The notes beneath the pieces were generated by a model. It saw only the letters and a program-made list of their open reading frames with translations. It searched no databases and was not told the DNA's origin. Of a stretch of DNA of 35,118 bases, positions 1 to 10,242 are shown piece by piece (positions within the stretch are counted from its first letter, which is position 1; each line of letters starts with the position of its first letter). The stretch comes from Pseudomonadota bacterium. Its GTDB lineage: Bacteria; Pseudomonadota; Gammaproteobacteria; Steroidobacterales; Steroidobacteraceae. The stretch lies in assembly GCA_947453225.1 (NCBI GenBank), contig CANGFV010000009.1, positions 1 through 35,118 of the forward strand, read 5' to 3'. The position numbers were made by a program, and so were the translations under genes.

Positions 1-985
<985 letters not shown>

Positions 986-1100
986 AAAGCAAAAGCTTTT
1001 AGATCAGAAGCTTTCTCCAATAACTCTTCTGGCTATTGGTTACTCGCCATCAATTGTTGATACAAACGACGCGAGTCCCCACACAAATTACCTGTTACAT

Positions 1101-1112
1101 TCTTAAAGAGCA
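1101..1112 (-). promoter_or_regulatory. rRNA boxA antitermination signal in the 16S leader
   Basis: The minus strand reads TGCTCTTTAAGA, close to the rRNA boxA consensus TGCTCTTTAACA, which is bound by NusB/NusE to prevent premature termination. It lies about 115 bases upstream of the mature 16S 5' end and about 140 bases downstream of the P1 promoter. The whole stretch 986-1309 (324 bases) is rRNA leader and promoter; no protein gene is visible in it. Confidence 0.75.
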
Positions 1113-1250
1113 TCGCAACTTTCGCTGCGTCAAGAAGCGGAACTTTAACCTGTTTCTTGAAAACCTGTCAACACATTCGAAGAGAAAATATTGCGGTTTT
1201 TTTGCATCCTAAGCGACCTTAAGGGCCGCTCGGGCTGCGAGAGGGCGCGC

Positions 1251-1278
1251 AGTATACGCGTGGAAATCAGGGAGTCAA
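1251..1278 (-). promoter_or_regulatory. rRNA P1-type promoter with UP element
   Basis: On the minus strand there is a -35 TTGACT (1273-1278), a 16-base spacer and a -10 TATACT (1251-1256), followed directly by a GC-rich discriminator GCGCGCCC. That discriminator is typical of stringently controlled rRNA promoters. Upstream of the -35, positions 1283-1305 are an A/T-rich run resembling an UP element for the alpha subunit. The UP element reaches the tyrS stop codon at 1310, so the promoter is packed against the upstream gene, which reads in the same direction. Confidence 0.85.
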
Positions 1279-1309
1279 CGGAGTTACAAAAATAATTTTC
1301 GAATTGTTG

Positions 1310-2524
1310 CTAGACGTCAATTTCCACGGTTATTTCAGCGAATTCACGCTTACCCACTTGCATTAAAACGACTACCCCCGCAGCAATAGTGGCTTTGATA
1401 TCGGTTACGCGCTCACCATCTAACCGCACGGCGCCTTGCTCAATCAAGCGAATCGCCGCAGAAGTACTGGCCGCGAGCCCCGCTTGTTTCATCAGCGCAC
1501 TCAAGGGAATGGTCGGATTGGGGATTTTGAGGGTGAGTTTATTGATGTTTTCGGGCAGGGCGCCCTTCTGAAATCGAGCAATAAAGCCATCTCGAGCCGC
1601 TAGCGCAGCCGCCTGATCATGAAAACGCGCGACAATTTCCACGCCCAACTCGAATTTAACGTCACGCGGATTTCTGCCCTGCTGAACTTGCAGCTTTAAC
1701 TCTTCTAGCTCTGCATTCGATCGGAAGGACAGCAGATCAAAATAACGCCACATCAACTCATCAGAAATAGACATCAGCTTGCCGAACATCTCTTCGGGTG
1801 ATTCGGTAATTCCAATGTAATTCCCCATGGATTTTGACATTTTATTCACGCCGTCGAGCCCTTCTAACAAGGGCATCGTCAGTACCACCTGCGGCTCCTG
1901 TCCGTAAATTTCCTGCAGGTGACGCCCCATCAACAAATTGAATTTTTGATCCGTGCCACCCAACTCAACATCGGCCTTTAATGCCACAGAGTCATAGCCC
2001 TGCACCAATGGATACAAAAACTCATGGATCGCAATCGGTTGTCCGCCCTTGTAGCGTTTGCTGAAATCATCGCGCTCTAGCATGCGCGCCACAGTGTGCT
2101 TGCCCGCCAATTGAATAAGATCCGCAGCGGACATCCCCCCCATCCAGGTCGAGTTGAATTCCACCCGTGTTTTGGCGGGATCGAGAATTTTGAACACTTG
2201 CCGCTGATAGGTCTGCGCGTTGGCCTTCACTTCGTCTGGGGTCAGCGGTGGACGCGTGGCATTCCTACCCGTGGGGTCACCAATCAAGCCAGTGAAATCA
2301 CCAATCAAAAACACCACTTGATGACCCAAATCCTGAAATAGGCGCAATTTATTGATCAGCACCGTATGACCTAGATGCAAATCAGGCGCAGTGGGGTCAA
2401 ATCCTGCCTTAATAATCAGCGGCTTACCACGCCTGAGCTTTTTCAGTAATTCAGGCACCAAGAGCAGCTCGGAGACTCCTCTGCTCAATTCGGCAACCTG
2501 CGCCTCTGGCGACATCTGACTCAT
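1310..2524 (-). CDS. tyrS: Tyrosyl-tRNA synthetase
   Basis: Class I aminoacyl-tRNA synthetase charging tRNA-Tyr in the cytoplasm, 404 residues. The HIGH motif is HLGH at residues 50-53 and the KMSKS loop is intact at 228-232. The segment GGTDQKFN at 189-196 belongs to the tyrosine-binding pocket region. A C-terminal S4-type RNA-binding domain spans about 340-400. The length and the form of the motifs fit the longer TyrS type found in Pseudomonas and Haemophilus rather than the E. coli type. The ATG at 2524 is the only sensible start. The gene diverges from an M23 endopeptidase gene and leads straight into the rRNA operon, a neighbourhood also seen in Pseudomonas. Confidence 0.97.
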   Translation of the reverse strand: MSQMSPEAQVAELSRGVSELLLVPELLKKLRRGKPLIIKAGFDPTAPDLHLGHTVLINKLRLFQDLGHQVVFLIGDFTGLIGDPTGRNATRPPLTPDEVKANAQTYQRQVFKILDPAKTRVEFNSTWMGGMSAADLIQLAGKHTVARMLERDDFSKRYKGGQPIAIHEFLYPLVQGYDSVALKADVELGGTDQKFNLLMGRHLQEIYGQEPQVVLTMPLLEGLDGVNKMSKSMGNYIGITESPEEMFGKLMSISDELMWRYFDLLSFRSNAELEELKLQVQQGRNPRDVKFELGVEIVARFHDQAAALAARDGFIARFQKGALPENINKLTLKIPNPTIPLSALMKQAGLAASTSAAIRLIEQGAVRLDGERVTDIKATIAAGVVVLMQVGKREFAEITVEIDV

Positions 2525-2693
2525 TCACTCGTCTCCGCACTATTTCGGTCAAAGCCGAGAACTTTAGGGGCTTCTGATCAAGCGCGCAAATGCCCAATAG
2601 TTAATTCTGAAGAAAATTTAAGTCGCGCGCGGTTGACGACTGGCGACCGAATATCTACCGTGCCGCCTCCAAGCACTTACCGCAGGCACCTAC

Positions 2694-4058
2694 GTGGCAA
2701 CACCAGGCCTCAACTCCGCAAAGCCAAAAAAACAGCGCAGCCTGACCAGCCACGTCAGCTGGATGACGCTGTGGCTGTTATTGCCTGCGCTGTGCGGTGT
2801 TGGGATGTACAAACTGGCTACAGACAATCAACTTGCTAGTAGTGTTTCTGCTCAATTGATCTCTCTGACCAACTTATTCAAACCGGAATTACCCATTCCG
2901 ACCTTACAAACGCCCAAACCAGAAACCACGCTCATCAGTACAGTTGAGTTTGTGGTGCGCAGAAATGACACGCTGGAACGCATCTTTCGGCAACTGAAAT
3001 TAGACGTACAAGATCTCGCCATCATTCGCGCGCTGCCCAACGTTAAACACGCACTGGACAAATTAAAACCCGGCGAACCCATCACCTTCACTCGCGATAA
3101 AGATGGCGAACTGCAAACCTTGCTGCGCCAAGTCGATGACACCACCAAGCTATCCGTGGTTCGCAATGGCGATGACTTCACCGCTGAATTAATTACTACG
3201 CCGCTGACCATACAGACCGCAAATGTAAATGGTGCGGTAACTGACTCATTGTTTGCCTCCGCGAGAAAAGCCGGACTCAGCGCCGATTTAATTATGCGCA
3301 TGGCCAACGATATTTTCGGCTGGGATATCGACTTTGCTTTAGATATTCGTCGCGGCGATCGCTTCAATGTGATCTATGAAAAGCAATTTCGTGACACCAC
3401 TTATGTGGGCGATGGTCGCATACTGGCTGCGGAATTTATTAATGACGGCCATGTGTATCGCGCGATCCGCTATGAATCTACGGATGGGAAGATAAGCAAT
3501 TACTTCACGCCACAAGGACGCAGCATGCACAAACAATTTCTCCGCGCACCGGTTGATTTCACGCGCATTAGCTCAGGCTTTAGCCTCGCCCGCTTTCACC
3601 CCATCCTAAACCGATTCCGCGCGCACAAAGGCGTGGACTATGCAGCCTCTACTGGCACGCCAGTTAAAGCCGCGGGTGATGGTCGCATTAGTTTTCGCGG
3701 CGTACAAAATGGCTATGGCAATGTGATCATCTTGGATCACGGCTCAAAGATCACCACGCTGTATGGTCACCTGTCACGATTTGCATCTAATCTAGGTAAC
3801 GGCAGTGCAGTAAAACAAGGCCAAGTGATTGGTTATGTTGGCATGACCGGCGCCGCTACTGGCCCTCACCTACATTACGAATATCGCGTCAACAATGTGC
3901 ATAAAAATCCAAGCACTGTCGTCTTGCCAAATGCCGGACCGATTCCACAAATTTATTTAGCTGACTTTAATCAACAAGCCGGCGTGTTACTGGGTCAACT
4001 AGATCAAGCGCAACAGCGCGCTGTTGCGGCGACACCCGTGCGCCGCACAACAAAATAA
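2694..4058 (+). CDS. M23 family murein endopeptidase (MepM/OapA-like)
   Basis: Membrane-anchored peptidoglycan endopeptidase, 454 residues, expected to cut peptide cross-links in the periplasm. A short basic cytoplasmic N-terminus precedes one membrane segment at about 23-40. A LysM-like/OapA region lies at about 84-135, followed by a second N-terminal beta domain (about 155-285) and the lysostaphin-like M23 domain (about 305-410). The zinc ligands and catalytic residues of the family are present: H311 and D315 in HKGVD, H359 in YGHLS, and H392-L-H394 in PHLHYE. All LytM catalytic positions look intact, so this is probably an active enzyme rather than an EnvC-like activator. The start is a GTG with AGG seven bases upstream. 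The gene is divergent from tyrS. Confidence 0.92.
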   Translation: MATPGLNSAKPKKQRSLTSHVSWMTLWLLLPALCGVGMYKLATDNQLASSVSAQLISLTNLFKPELPIPTLQTPKPETTLISTVEFVVRRNDTLERIFRQLKLDVQDLAIIRALPNVKHALDKLKPGEPITFTRDKDGELQTLLRQVDDTTKLSVVRNGDDFTAELITTPLTIQTANVNGAVTDSLFASARKAGLSADLIMRMANDIFGWDIDFALDIRRGDRFNVIYEKQFRDTTYVGDGRILAAEFINDGHVYRAIRYESTDGKISNYFTPQGRSMHKQFLRAPVDFTRISSGFSLARFHPILNRFRAHKGVDYAASTGTPVKAAGDGRISFRGVQNGYGNVIILDHGSKITTLYGHLSRFASNLGNGSAVKQGQVIGYVGMTGAATGPHLHYEYRVNNVHKNPSTVVLPNAGPIPQIYLADFNQQAGVLLGQLDQAQQRAVAATPVRRTTK

Positions 4059-4112
4059 ACACTATAGAATTATCGAGGCGCTATTGCACAGCAGCGCAAC
4101 TGAATAGACGCA

Positions 4113-5288
4113 TTAAGTTTCGGGAAGCGCCAGCGTCAACACCAAATCATCACGGTGAATCATTTCGTCACGCCCACGAAAGCCAAGCAATGCTTCTATA
4201 TCGCTAGACTGTCGCCCGCAAATGCGCTCAGCATCGCCACTAGAATAAGCAGACAATCCACGCGCTACTTCTACGCCCGCAACAGAACAGACACGCACTG
4301 CATCTCCACGCTCAAAGCGCCCCGTCACTCGAGTCACGCCCGCAGGCAATAAACTCTTACCACGTTGCAACGCTGCTAACGCGCCTTCATCAATAATCAA
4401 TTCACCTGCAGGCTTCAACGCACCTGCAATCCACTGCTTACGTACCGTAATTGGATTGGCCTCTGGATAAAACCACGAACAGCGCGCGCCATCCATAATG
4501 CGCTGCAATGGATGCAGCTCTTTACCCAGCGCAACACACATATGACAGCCTGCGGTCACGGCAATTTTGGCCGCGGCAATTTTGGTTGCCATGCCACCTG
4601 AGCCCACATCGGATGAAACACCCCCAGCCATGGCTTCAATCTCCGCAGTAATGCCGCGCACCTCAGGAATAAACTGCGCCGCGGGGTCGCGCGTGGGATC
4701 AGCGGTATAAAGCCCATCCACATCTGACAACAAAATCAGGCAATCGGCGCTAATCATCTGCGCTACACGCGCCGCTAAGCGATCGTTATCGCCATAACGA
4801 ATTTCAGCTGTAGCGACCGTATCGTTTTCATTGATGACAGGAATAGAGCCGAGCTTGAGCAGAGTTCCTAACGTACTGCGCGCATTCAAATAACGCCGCC
4901 GTTCCTCGGTATCGGTGAAGGTCAGCAGAATTTGCGCGACCGTTAACCCGTGCTGCTCCAGCGCCTCAGTCCATGCATGCGCCAAACGAATTTGACCAAC
5001 CGCCGCAGCCGCCTGACTTTCCTCAAGCTTTAACTTTCCTGGCGCGAGTCCTAATTGCCGGCGTCCAAGAGCTATGGCACCCGACGAGACTAATAGCACC
5101 TCTTGACCGGCATCACGTAGCCGCTTGATGTCCTGAGCTAGAGTCGCCAACCAGGCGCGATTAACCTGGCCGGTACTGCGCTCGACCAGTAAGGAAGAAC
5201 CCACTTTAACCACAACACGCTTGGCATGTAGCAGAGGAATCTGCCGCGCCTGAAGCGTTTGTAGTGACTGCGAACGATCAGTAGACAT
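4113..5288 (-). CDS. proB: Glutamate 5-kinase
   Basis: First enzyme of proline biosynthesis: ATP phosphorylation of glutamate to gamma-glutamyl phosphate. The protein has 391 residues, close to the usual 367-372 plus a short N-terminal extension. The amino-acid kinase domain shows VVKVGSS (26-32), VSSGAIALG (67-75), the substrate loop VINENDTV (151-158) and GGMATK (231-236). A C-terminal PUA domain spans about 288-365. The frame stays open to 5594, but that extension is hydrophobic and unlike the family and would run through the divergent gene's start, so the ATG at 5288 is chosen. No strong ribosome-binding site is visible. It stands alone here; in many relatives it follows obgE. Confidence 0.95.
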   Translation of the reverse strand: MSTDRSQSLQTLQARQIPLLHAKRVVVKVGSSLLVERSTGQVNRAWLATLAQDIKRLRDAGQEVLLVSSGAIALGRRQLGLAPGKLKLEESQAAAAVGQIRLAHAWTEALEQHGLTVAQILLTFTDTEERRRYLNARSTLGTLLKLGSIPVINENDTVATAEIRYGDNDRLAARVAQMISADCLILLSDVDGLYTADPTRDPAAQFIPEVRGITAEIEAMAGGVSSDVGSGGMATKIAAAKIAVTAGCHMCVALGKELHPLQRIMDGARCSWFYPEANPITVRKQWIAGALKPAGELIIDEGALAALQRGKSLLPAGVTRVTGRFERGDAVRVCSVAGVEVARGLSAYSSGDAERICGRQSSDIEALLGFRGRDEMIHRDDLVLTLALPET

Positions 5289-5438
5289 AAGGACAGCGTT
5301 ACTAAAATTGAGCTGCGCACAGTTTAACAGCAACTGACAAAAGAAAATTTCCAAGCTATCGCTCAATCCATATTGAATGCGCACAGGCAACTGCCTAATA
5401 TCCGTCACCAATGAATTGTTGTTTGTTTGAGGTGGCAC

Positions 5439-5756
5439 GTGGGTAGAGATTTTGATCCGATACCAGGAAAATGGTACGAAGACCTTGAAGAGGAATCCCT
5501 GTTCAAAGTATTGACGGTAGATCCGGATGAAGAACTGGTACAGATTCAACATGAAGATGGCGAAATCGAAGAATTCGACCTCGATATCTGGCACGAACTT
5601 GATTTAGATGAGGCCGATGAGCCAGAAGGCTGGTCAGCGTCCGAGCCTTACGATGATGACGAAGAAGACGAATGGGAAGATGACGAGGAAGAAGAAGAGG
5701 ACGACTGGGATGACGAAGACGAAGATGACTGGGATGACGAGGATGAGGACGAATAA
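5439..5756 (+). CDS. DUF6763-like protein with very acidic C-terminal tail
   Basis: Small cytoplasmic protein of unknown function, 105 residues. The first half resembles the gammaproteobacterial DUF6763 family: [17 protein letters not shown], then a short beta-rich segment ending in [11 protein letters not shown], then EGWSAS. The last 35 residues are almost entirely Asp and Glu, punctuated by evenly spaced Trp. I choose the GTG at 5439, with GAGG six bases upstream and a beginning close to the family N-terminus, over a TTG at 5427. The gene is divergent from proB, with about 150 bases between them. The tail is partly encoded by an imperfect repeat (GACTGGGATGACGA seen twice). Family name recalled from sequence pattern, not searched. 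Confidence 0.75.
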   Translation: MGRDFDPIPGKWYEDLEEESLFKVLTVDPDEELVQIQHEDGEIEEFDLDIWHELDLDEADEPEGWSASEPYDDDEEDEWEDDEEEEEDDWDDEDEDDWDDEDEDE

Positions 5757-5795
5757 CCTCGCCTAACCGTCAATTATCAAATTGATCAATCAGTA

Positions 5796-5828
5796 AACGC
5801 CGGACAGCACGCTGCTCCGGCGTTTTTA
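5796..5828 (+). terminator. Intrinsic terminator shared by two convergent genes
   Basis: AACGCCGGA pairs with TCCGGCGTT. The inner arm CAGC/GCTG extends the stem with a single unpaired C, and TTTTT follows on the plus strand. It ends the DUF6763-like gene. The last bases overlap the stop codon of the convergent transglycosylase gene, so on the minus strand the same hairpin, followed by a weaker T run, may end that transcript too. Confidence 0.85.
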
Positions 5829-7775
5829 TTGCGCCAGTGGGCTGATTGGTGCCAACCAAGCCTTGGTATCGAGCGGTTCTGGTGTGCGCAGCCAGTGAAA
5901 CACCAAGCTATGCCACAGAATGCGCTGCACGTAATTACGAGTTTCGTTATAAGGAATATTTTCCATCCAAATATCCGAATCCATAGACTTAACAGGCAGC
6001 CAACGGCGGACCGCCGTTGAGCCCGCGTTATAAGCGGCCAGCGCCACTAAAATTTGACCATCAAACTGATCCACCAAGGATTTCAAATGCACCGCCGCCA
6101 ACGGCACATTGATCGCAGGATTAAATAATTCTTCGTCAGTAGGCATAGGCCTATTGAACTGCTTAGCCGTAGCCCGCGCTGTGACAGGCAACATCTGCAA
6201 GAGGCCTCGCGCATTGGCCACAGACACGGCATCCGCTCGAAACAAACTTTCTTGGCGCATTTGCCCATAAATTAAATCAGCGGTCAGTCCAGTAAGCGTT
6301 ACGGCTTCATTCACCTCATCATCGTAGGGCTTGGGATACAACAGTTGATAATCGCTGTACCGCCCTAGACGATCCGCCACCAGAATAGCTTGATCATACC
6401 AACCCCACTCATGGATAAGACGTACCGCAGCCTCTTGCTGACCGACAGACCATGCCCCCACCTGTGCATTCCATTCGCTAGCCGCATAATTGCGCAGATC
6501 AACGCTTAACAACTCTCTAATACGCTGCATTACTGGCTGTGCACCCAACTGCTGCACTAACCCTTCGTTCACTTTGATCGACTCAGCATGCGGCACATAA
6601 CGAGTCCCTAGTCGCGCCGCCGCCATAGCAGCAAAGTAATTATCCTCATCATCAATTAATTTTTGATACGTAGCACGGGCCGATTCAATTCCAGCCACTT
6701 GTTGCTGGCCACGCGCCCACCAGTAACGCCATCGTGCCTGTGATTTTAGTGACTGCGGCATCGCATCAATCACCTCAACGACTAACGGCCAATCTCCTGC
6801 CCATAATGCCGCCCGCGCATACCACTCGTAGCATTGATCCGTTCGATCCGCCGGCAGCACCTGCGCGAAATATTGCAGCGCCTCATGATGCCGACTCCAT
6901 GACAACCCCAATGCCAGACTGCGCGCATAGAGACTGATCGTCGCGTCATTCCAACCACGCGCCTTAACTAAGCGAGAAAAGCGAACAAGCGCTGCCTGTG
7001 GATCTTTACGGGCAAAACGTAGCCAAGTATCTTGCAGCACGGACTCTTCAACAGCGATTTCTGGATGCTCTATCAACGCATCAAACCCTTGTTCAGGTTT
7101 CTCAATCAGCAATACCCATTGACGAAGTGAAGCAGATTGCTCGTGCGTTAAGAACGCTATCAGCTCTTTGGCAAACTCAGTGCTCCCTGCCTGTAGAATC
7201 AAACGAGCTCGTTGCTCGATCAATTCAGCAGTGATGATGTTTTCCTTGCGCGCCCACTCAAATACACCGCCACATGCAGTAGGAAGACGTGAGCTACTCA
7301 ACCAAAGTTTAGGTAACAGTTGTTCTAGGACGGAACTTCGTTGCTGCTCACTTTGCTGAACCATCAATGCCGTCGCCTGCCAGCACTTGAGCTCAATATC
7401 ACTGTTATCCGCAGGTAGATAAGCTAAAAAGTCAGTCCATTGCTGACGAGACGCCAAATCAAGCAACCAATTACGCCTGACTTCTCGTGCCATTGGTAGA
7501 TTCTGCGCCGCTAGAAGAAATGCTTTGATTTGCGCATCTAGTGTCACAGCATCATGCGGTTGCTTCAGTGCAAACTGTAAACGTGCCGCTTGCAAATACG
7601 GATACAGAATATAGTCGCGCAATGCGGCGCTGTCGTTGTCTGGCGTACTCGACAATGAGTTCATCGCTTGACGAAATTCTTGACGAACTGTCGTGCTTGA
7701 ATCGCTAGCTGCCAATAGGGAACCGGCCATCAGCATCACTGATAGTGTTATGCCTTTAACACACTGCCACGGCAT
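5826..7775 (-). CDS. slt: Soluble lytic murein transglycosylase (Slt70-like)
   Basis: Periplasmic enzyme that cuts the MurNAc-GlcNAc bond of peptidoglycan, forming 1,6-anhydro-MurNAc. At 649 residues it matches E. coli Slt70 closely. The first 22 residues form a signal peptide ending in LLAAS. A long alpha-helical superhelical region fills most of the protein, and the C-terminal goose-lysozyme-like SLT domain contains the catalytic Glu near residue 509 in QMRQESLF. It is followed by ARGLLQMLP and LAAYNAG, all expected family motifs. The ATG lies two bases after the TGA of the upstream regulator gene, so translation of the two is probably coupled. Confidence 0.95.
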   Translation of the reverse strand: MPWQCVKGITLSVMLMAGSLLAASDSSTTVRQEFRQAMNSLSSTPDNDSAALRDYILYPYLQAARLQFALKQPHDAVTLDAQIKAFLLAAQNLPMAREVRRNWLLDLASRQQWTDFLAYLPADNSDIELKCWQATALMVQQSEQQRSSVLEQLLPKLWLSSSRLPTACGGVFEWARKENIITAELIEQRARLILQAGSTEFAKELIAFLTHEQSASLRQWVLLIEKPEQGFDALIEHPEIAVEESVLQDTWLRFARKDPQAALVRFSRLVKARGWNDATISLYARSLALGLSWSRHHEALQYFAQVLPADRTDQCYEWYARAALWAGDWPLVVEVIDAMPQSLKSQARWRYWWARGQQQVAGIESARATYQKLIDDEDNYFAAMAAARLGTRYVPHAESIKVNEGLVQQLGAQPVMQRIRELLSVDLRNYAASEWNAQVGAWSVGQQEAAVRLIHEWGWYDQAILVADRLGRYSDYQLLYPKPYDDEVNEAVTLTGLTADLIYGQMRQESLFRADAVSVANARGLLQMLPVTARATAKQFNRPMPTDEELFNPAINVPLAAVHLKSLVDQFDGQILVALAAYNAGSTAVRRWLPVKSMDSDIWMENIPYNETRNYVQRILWHSLVFHWLRTPEPLDTKAWLAPISPLAQ

Positions 7776-7777
7776 AC

Positions 7778-9130
7778 TCAGTGGGTGATCGCACTAGCCG
7801 AGCTGACCGCAACACCTTGCGGTTGATTACTATTCACCTGGTCAAATGAATGCGTCAACAACAATTCTCCGCCTAAATTAGCGCGCTCTAAAGCCGTAAC
7901 TGAATACAAAGCCTCAAATGCTTGCGAGTTTACAACCTGTTTTTTAAGCACGTCTAAAGATGCGGGTTGAGTGAGCGCCTCTGTAATGTGTAGCAATGCC
8001 ACATCTCGCGTTCCAGCTAAGATCACAATCTCATTACCATCCTGACCAGTACGCGCAGACATATAACCGTAATCTAAATAAGTGGCCTTGGTTTCTGACA
8101 TAGAACCGGCCTGACTCACATAATGTTTGCCGGTCTGCTGATCGACCAATTCATCAAATGAATCACCGATTGCAAAACGAGAACCGTCAAACACTATAGG
8201 CGCTAGCACCTTCATGCCACTGAGCAGACCGACATAGACGATGTGCGCTGAACGTAGCATGGCCGGCGTAAGATCAGACGCTAAAATCACCTGCACACGA
8301 CGCTCGCCTTTTTTACTTGGCTCCAACACCGGCATGACATTACGCAAAGCAAAGGCGATAGAGGTGGGTAGATATTGCAGCGACATATCCATATAGCGCG
8401 CCACTTGCTCAGGATTGTTCTTAAGGAATTGCTCAAGATCGGTAGGCGAATTAATGTCGAAATCACGCACCAGTCGATGCACTCGAATACCGTCATCATC
8501 TAATTCACCGAAAATGTAGTAATCACCCACGACAATATAAATTGGCAAGTCATCATCTAGCATCTTTGACCAAATAGGATGATTGCGCACAGTTTGAATT
8601 TTATCGCTAGCAAACTGTAACGATGGTCGTAACCACATAAATAACAAATTAAGAATCAACAGCACCGCGACCGCGCCGACTAACCACGACAACCAGGATC
8701 GCGCACCTTGCTGAGCGGCCGCATTGGCTACCAGCGACTCCAATTCGACTTCTGCTTCACTGGCTAACTCCGGATCTTCAGGTTCTGCTAGCGGTGCTAC
8801 AGGTTCAGCATGATCCTGAAACACAAAGCGATATTCGCCCTTAGGAATGGTCAATCTGAGCGCATCAGCGCGTCCAGTGCCGGCATAATATTCATCCATC
8901 TTGCGACGCAGCTTATGGATATACACTCGCACAACAGCATCTTGAGCTACATCGAAGTCGGCTTTCTTTCCAAACACATCGTGTGCGACTTCAACTTCCT
9001 TGGGGATACGCTGTGCGCGCGCGCAATCGACAAAGAAATTAAATAGCCGCAACATGAGTTCCGAGCGACCCAATACACCACTGGCGCGTATGCGCTCTGC
9101 GTGCAGCTCTAATTGCTCAAGGGAAATCAT
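7778..9130 (-). CDS. Membrane-anchored winged-helix regulator with periplasmic domain
   Basis: Likely one-component regulator of the ToxR/CadC layout, 450 residues. Residues 8-104 resemble an OmpR/PhoB-type winged helix: FGKKADFD, then AVVRVYIHKLRRKMDEYY, then LTIPKGEYRFVF. This form is common in Acidobacteria and some Proteobacteria. An acidic Ala/Glu/Pro linker follows, then a membrane helix at about 148-167 and about 280 residues outside. I do not recognise the outer domain; segments such as IYIVVGDYYIFG and AHIVYVGLLSGM suggest an alpha/beta fold like a binding protein. I start at ATG 9130; an upstream TTG adds 21 unlikely residues and overlaps a promoter-like TTGACT. It is translationally coupled to slt, so cell-wall control is a possible but unproven role. 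Confidence 0.8.
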   Translation of the reverse strand: MISLEQLELHAERIRASGVLGRSELMLRLFNFFVDCARAQRIPKEVEVAHDVFGKKADFDVAQDAVVRVYIHKLRRKMDEYYAGTGRADALRLTIPKGEYRFVFQDHAEPVAPLAEPEDPELASEAEVELESLVANAAAQQGARSWLSWLVGAVAVLLILNLLFMWLRPSLQFASDKIQTVRNHPIWSKMLDDDLPIYIVVGDYYIFGELDDDGIRVHRLVRDFDINSPTDLEQFLKNNPEQVARYMDMSLQYLPTSIAFALRNVMPVLEPSKKGERRVQVILASDLTPAMLRSAHIVYVGLLSGMKVLAPIVFDGSRFAIGDSFDELVDQQTGKHYVSQAGSMSETKATYLDYGYMSARTGQDGNEIVILAGTRDVALLHITEALTQPASLDVLKKQVVNSQAFEALYSVTALERANLGGELLLTHSFDQVNSNQPQGVAVSSASAITH

Positions 9131-9268
9131 GAATGGCGGGCAACAGTAACGACCAGCGAAGGATACAATTATGATAAATTGTAGCCGAGTCAATCACCAC
9201 TTGCCCGGCAAAACTACAGCCGCCATCACTCACGTGGATCTGCTTGTAGGACACGACAAGACTGGTTT

Positions 9269-10240
9269 TTATTGGGCAGCAGATGAGCCGAATGCACTCA
9301 GCAAGGCTTCCATATTCTCACGCATCAATACTTCGTAACCGGCAGGATCTATGGCGCCATTAATAACGCGCCCAGGATCGCCGGCATCAAGCACAACGAG
9401 CGTTGCGCCCGCCAGAGTAATTGCAGCCTTAATTTTTTCATCAGGCATCCATTTATGCACCACCACCCGTATGTCGTGGCTTCTAAGGTAATGGGTCAAA
9501 GCCACCAGATCGGCCTCGCTCCAATTCACATCCTGCTTGATAAACCAACCTTCTACATAAATACCTAAATCTGAGAGTAGATATACAAATTCATCTGCCA
9601 ATGAAAATACGCGCGGATCAGGTAATAGTGCAAAGCGCGCACCATACGCTGCACTGAATTGACGTATCGATACCGTGAGAGCGGCCAAATTAGTCTGAAT
9701 CTGTTGTGCATCTTTCGGAGATAACCGAGCCAAGTCTGCCGCCACCAACTCCGCCATGAGAATAGCGTTGGCAGAACTCAGCCACATATAACGCGACAAG
9801 CCCACAGCATCATTCTCTTGCTGTAAGTCCCATGGCACATTATTGATCGGCTTACGCATGACGCCCACACCCGACTCGCTAGCGCTCCACGGAAACGAAG
9901 CATCTATATTGATGACATGAATGTTGCGCAAACGAGCAGCTGAATAAAGTGGGTCTTCACGCCAGAGCTTATTGATCGTCACCACCGCTTCCGCCTGCTT
10001 GAAAAGCGTGTCATCTACACGCGTTAGCGCAAATGTTTGACTATCCATCACCGCGCCCTGTGAGGGTACATTGACCACGCGAATTTGCGTGCTCTTCGAC
10101 AGGGCACCAGTAATCGAATAAGTCGCTTGTAGTGAAGTCAGTACCAGATGTTCATTTGGTGTTGGCGTTTGTGCATTTACGGTACTGACTAGCGCCATTA
10201 AAAACAGCGGAAAACAGGCACGAAATAAACCGCGCGCCAT
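9269..10240 (-). CDS. ZnuA-like binding protein lacking metal ligands (FpvF-like position)
   Basis: Exported solute-binding protein of the cluster A-I (ZnuA/TroA) fold, 323 residues, with a signal peptide of about 23 residues ending VNA-Q. The fold is recognisable from segments such as YMWLSSANAILMAELVAADLARL, which align with the DPHxWLSPxNA region of ZnuA. The metal-binding histidines are gone: the first-ligand site reads NVPSQGAV, and the DPH site reads LSRYMW (about 148-153). It is the last gene of the transporter operon, two bases after the permease stop. P. aeruginosa FpvCDEF also has a second binding protein in this position (FpvF), implicated in recognising a siderophore rather than free metal. 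A ligand other than a bare metal ion is inferred. The frame continues to 10387 but overlaps the permease, so ATG 10240 is used. Confidence 0.75.
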   Translation of the reverse strand: MARGLFRACFPLFLMALVSTVNAQTPTPNEHLVLTSLQATYSITGALSKSTQIRVVNVPSQGAVMDSQTFALTRVDDTLFKQAEAVVTINKLWREDPLYSAARLRNIHVINIDASFPWSASESGVGVMRKPINNVPWDLQQENDAVGLSRYMWLSSANAILMAELVAADLARLSPKDAQQIQTNLAALTVSIRQFSAAYGARFALLPDPRVFSLADEFVYLLSDLGIYVEGWFIKQDVNWSEADLVALTHYLRSHDIRVVVHKWMPDEKIKAAITLAGATLVVLDAGDPGRVINGAIDPAGYEVLMRENMEALLSAFGSSAAQ

Positions 10241-10242
10241 AA

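Noticed and set aside
2852-3367. 171-codon minus-strand frame opposite the M23 endopeptidase gene
   Set aside because: Antisense shadow of a gene with intact catalytic motifs; no ribosome-binding site or domain seen.
5289-5594. N-terminal extension of proB to 5594
   Set aside because: The extra 102 residues are unlike any glutamate kinase and overlap the divergent acidic-protein gene, whose product has family features.
9131-9193. TTG start for the winged-helix regulator
   Set aside because: It would add 21 hydrophobic residues before the DNA-binding domain, and the TTG is part of a promoter-like TTGACT.
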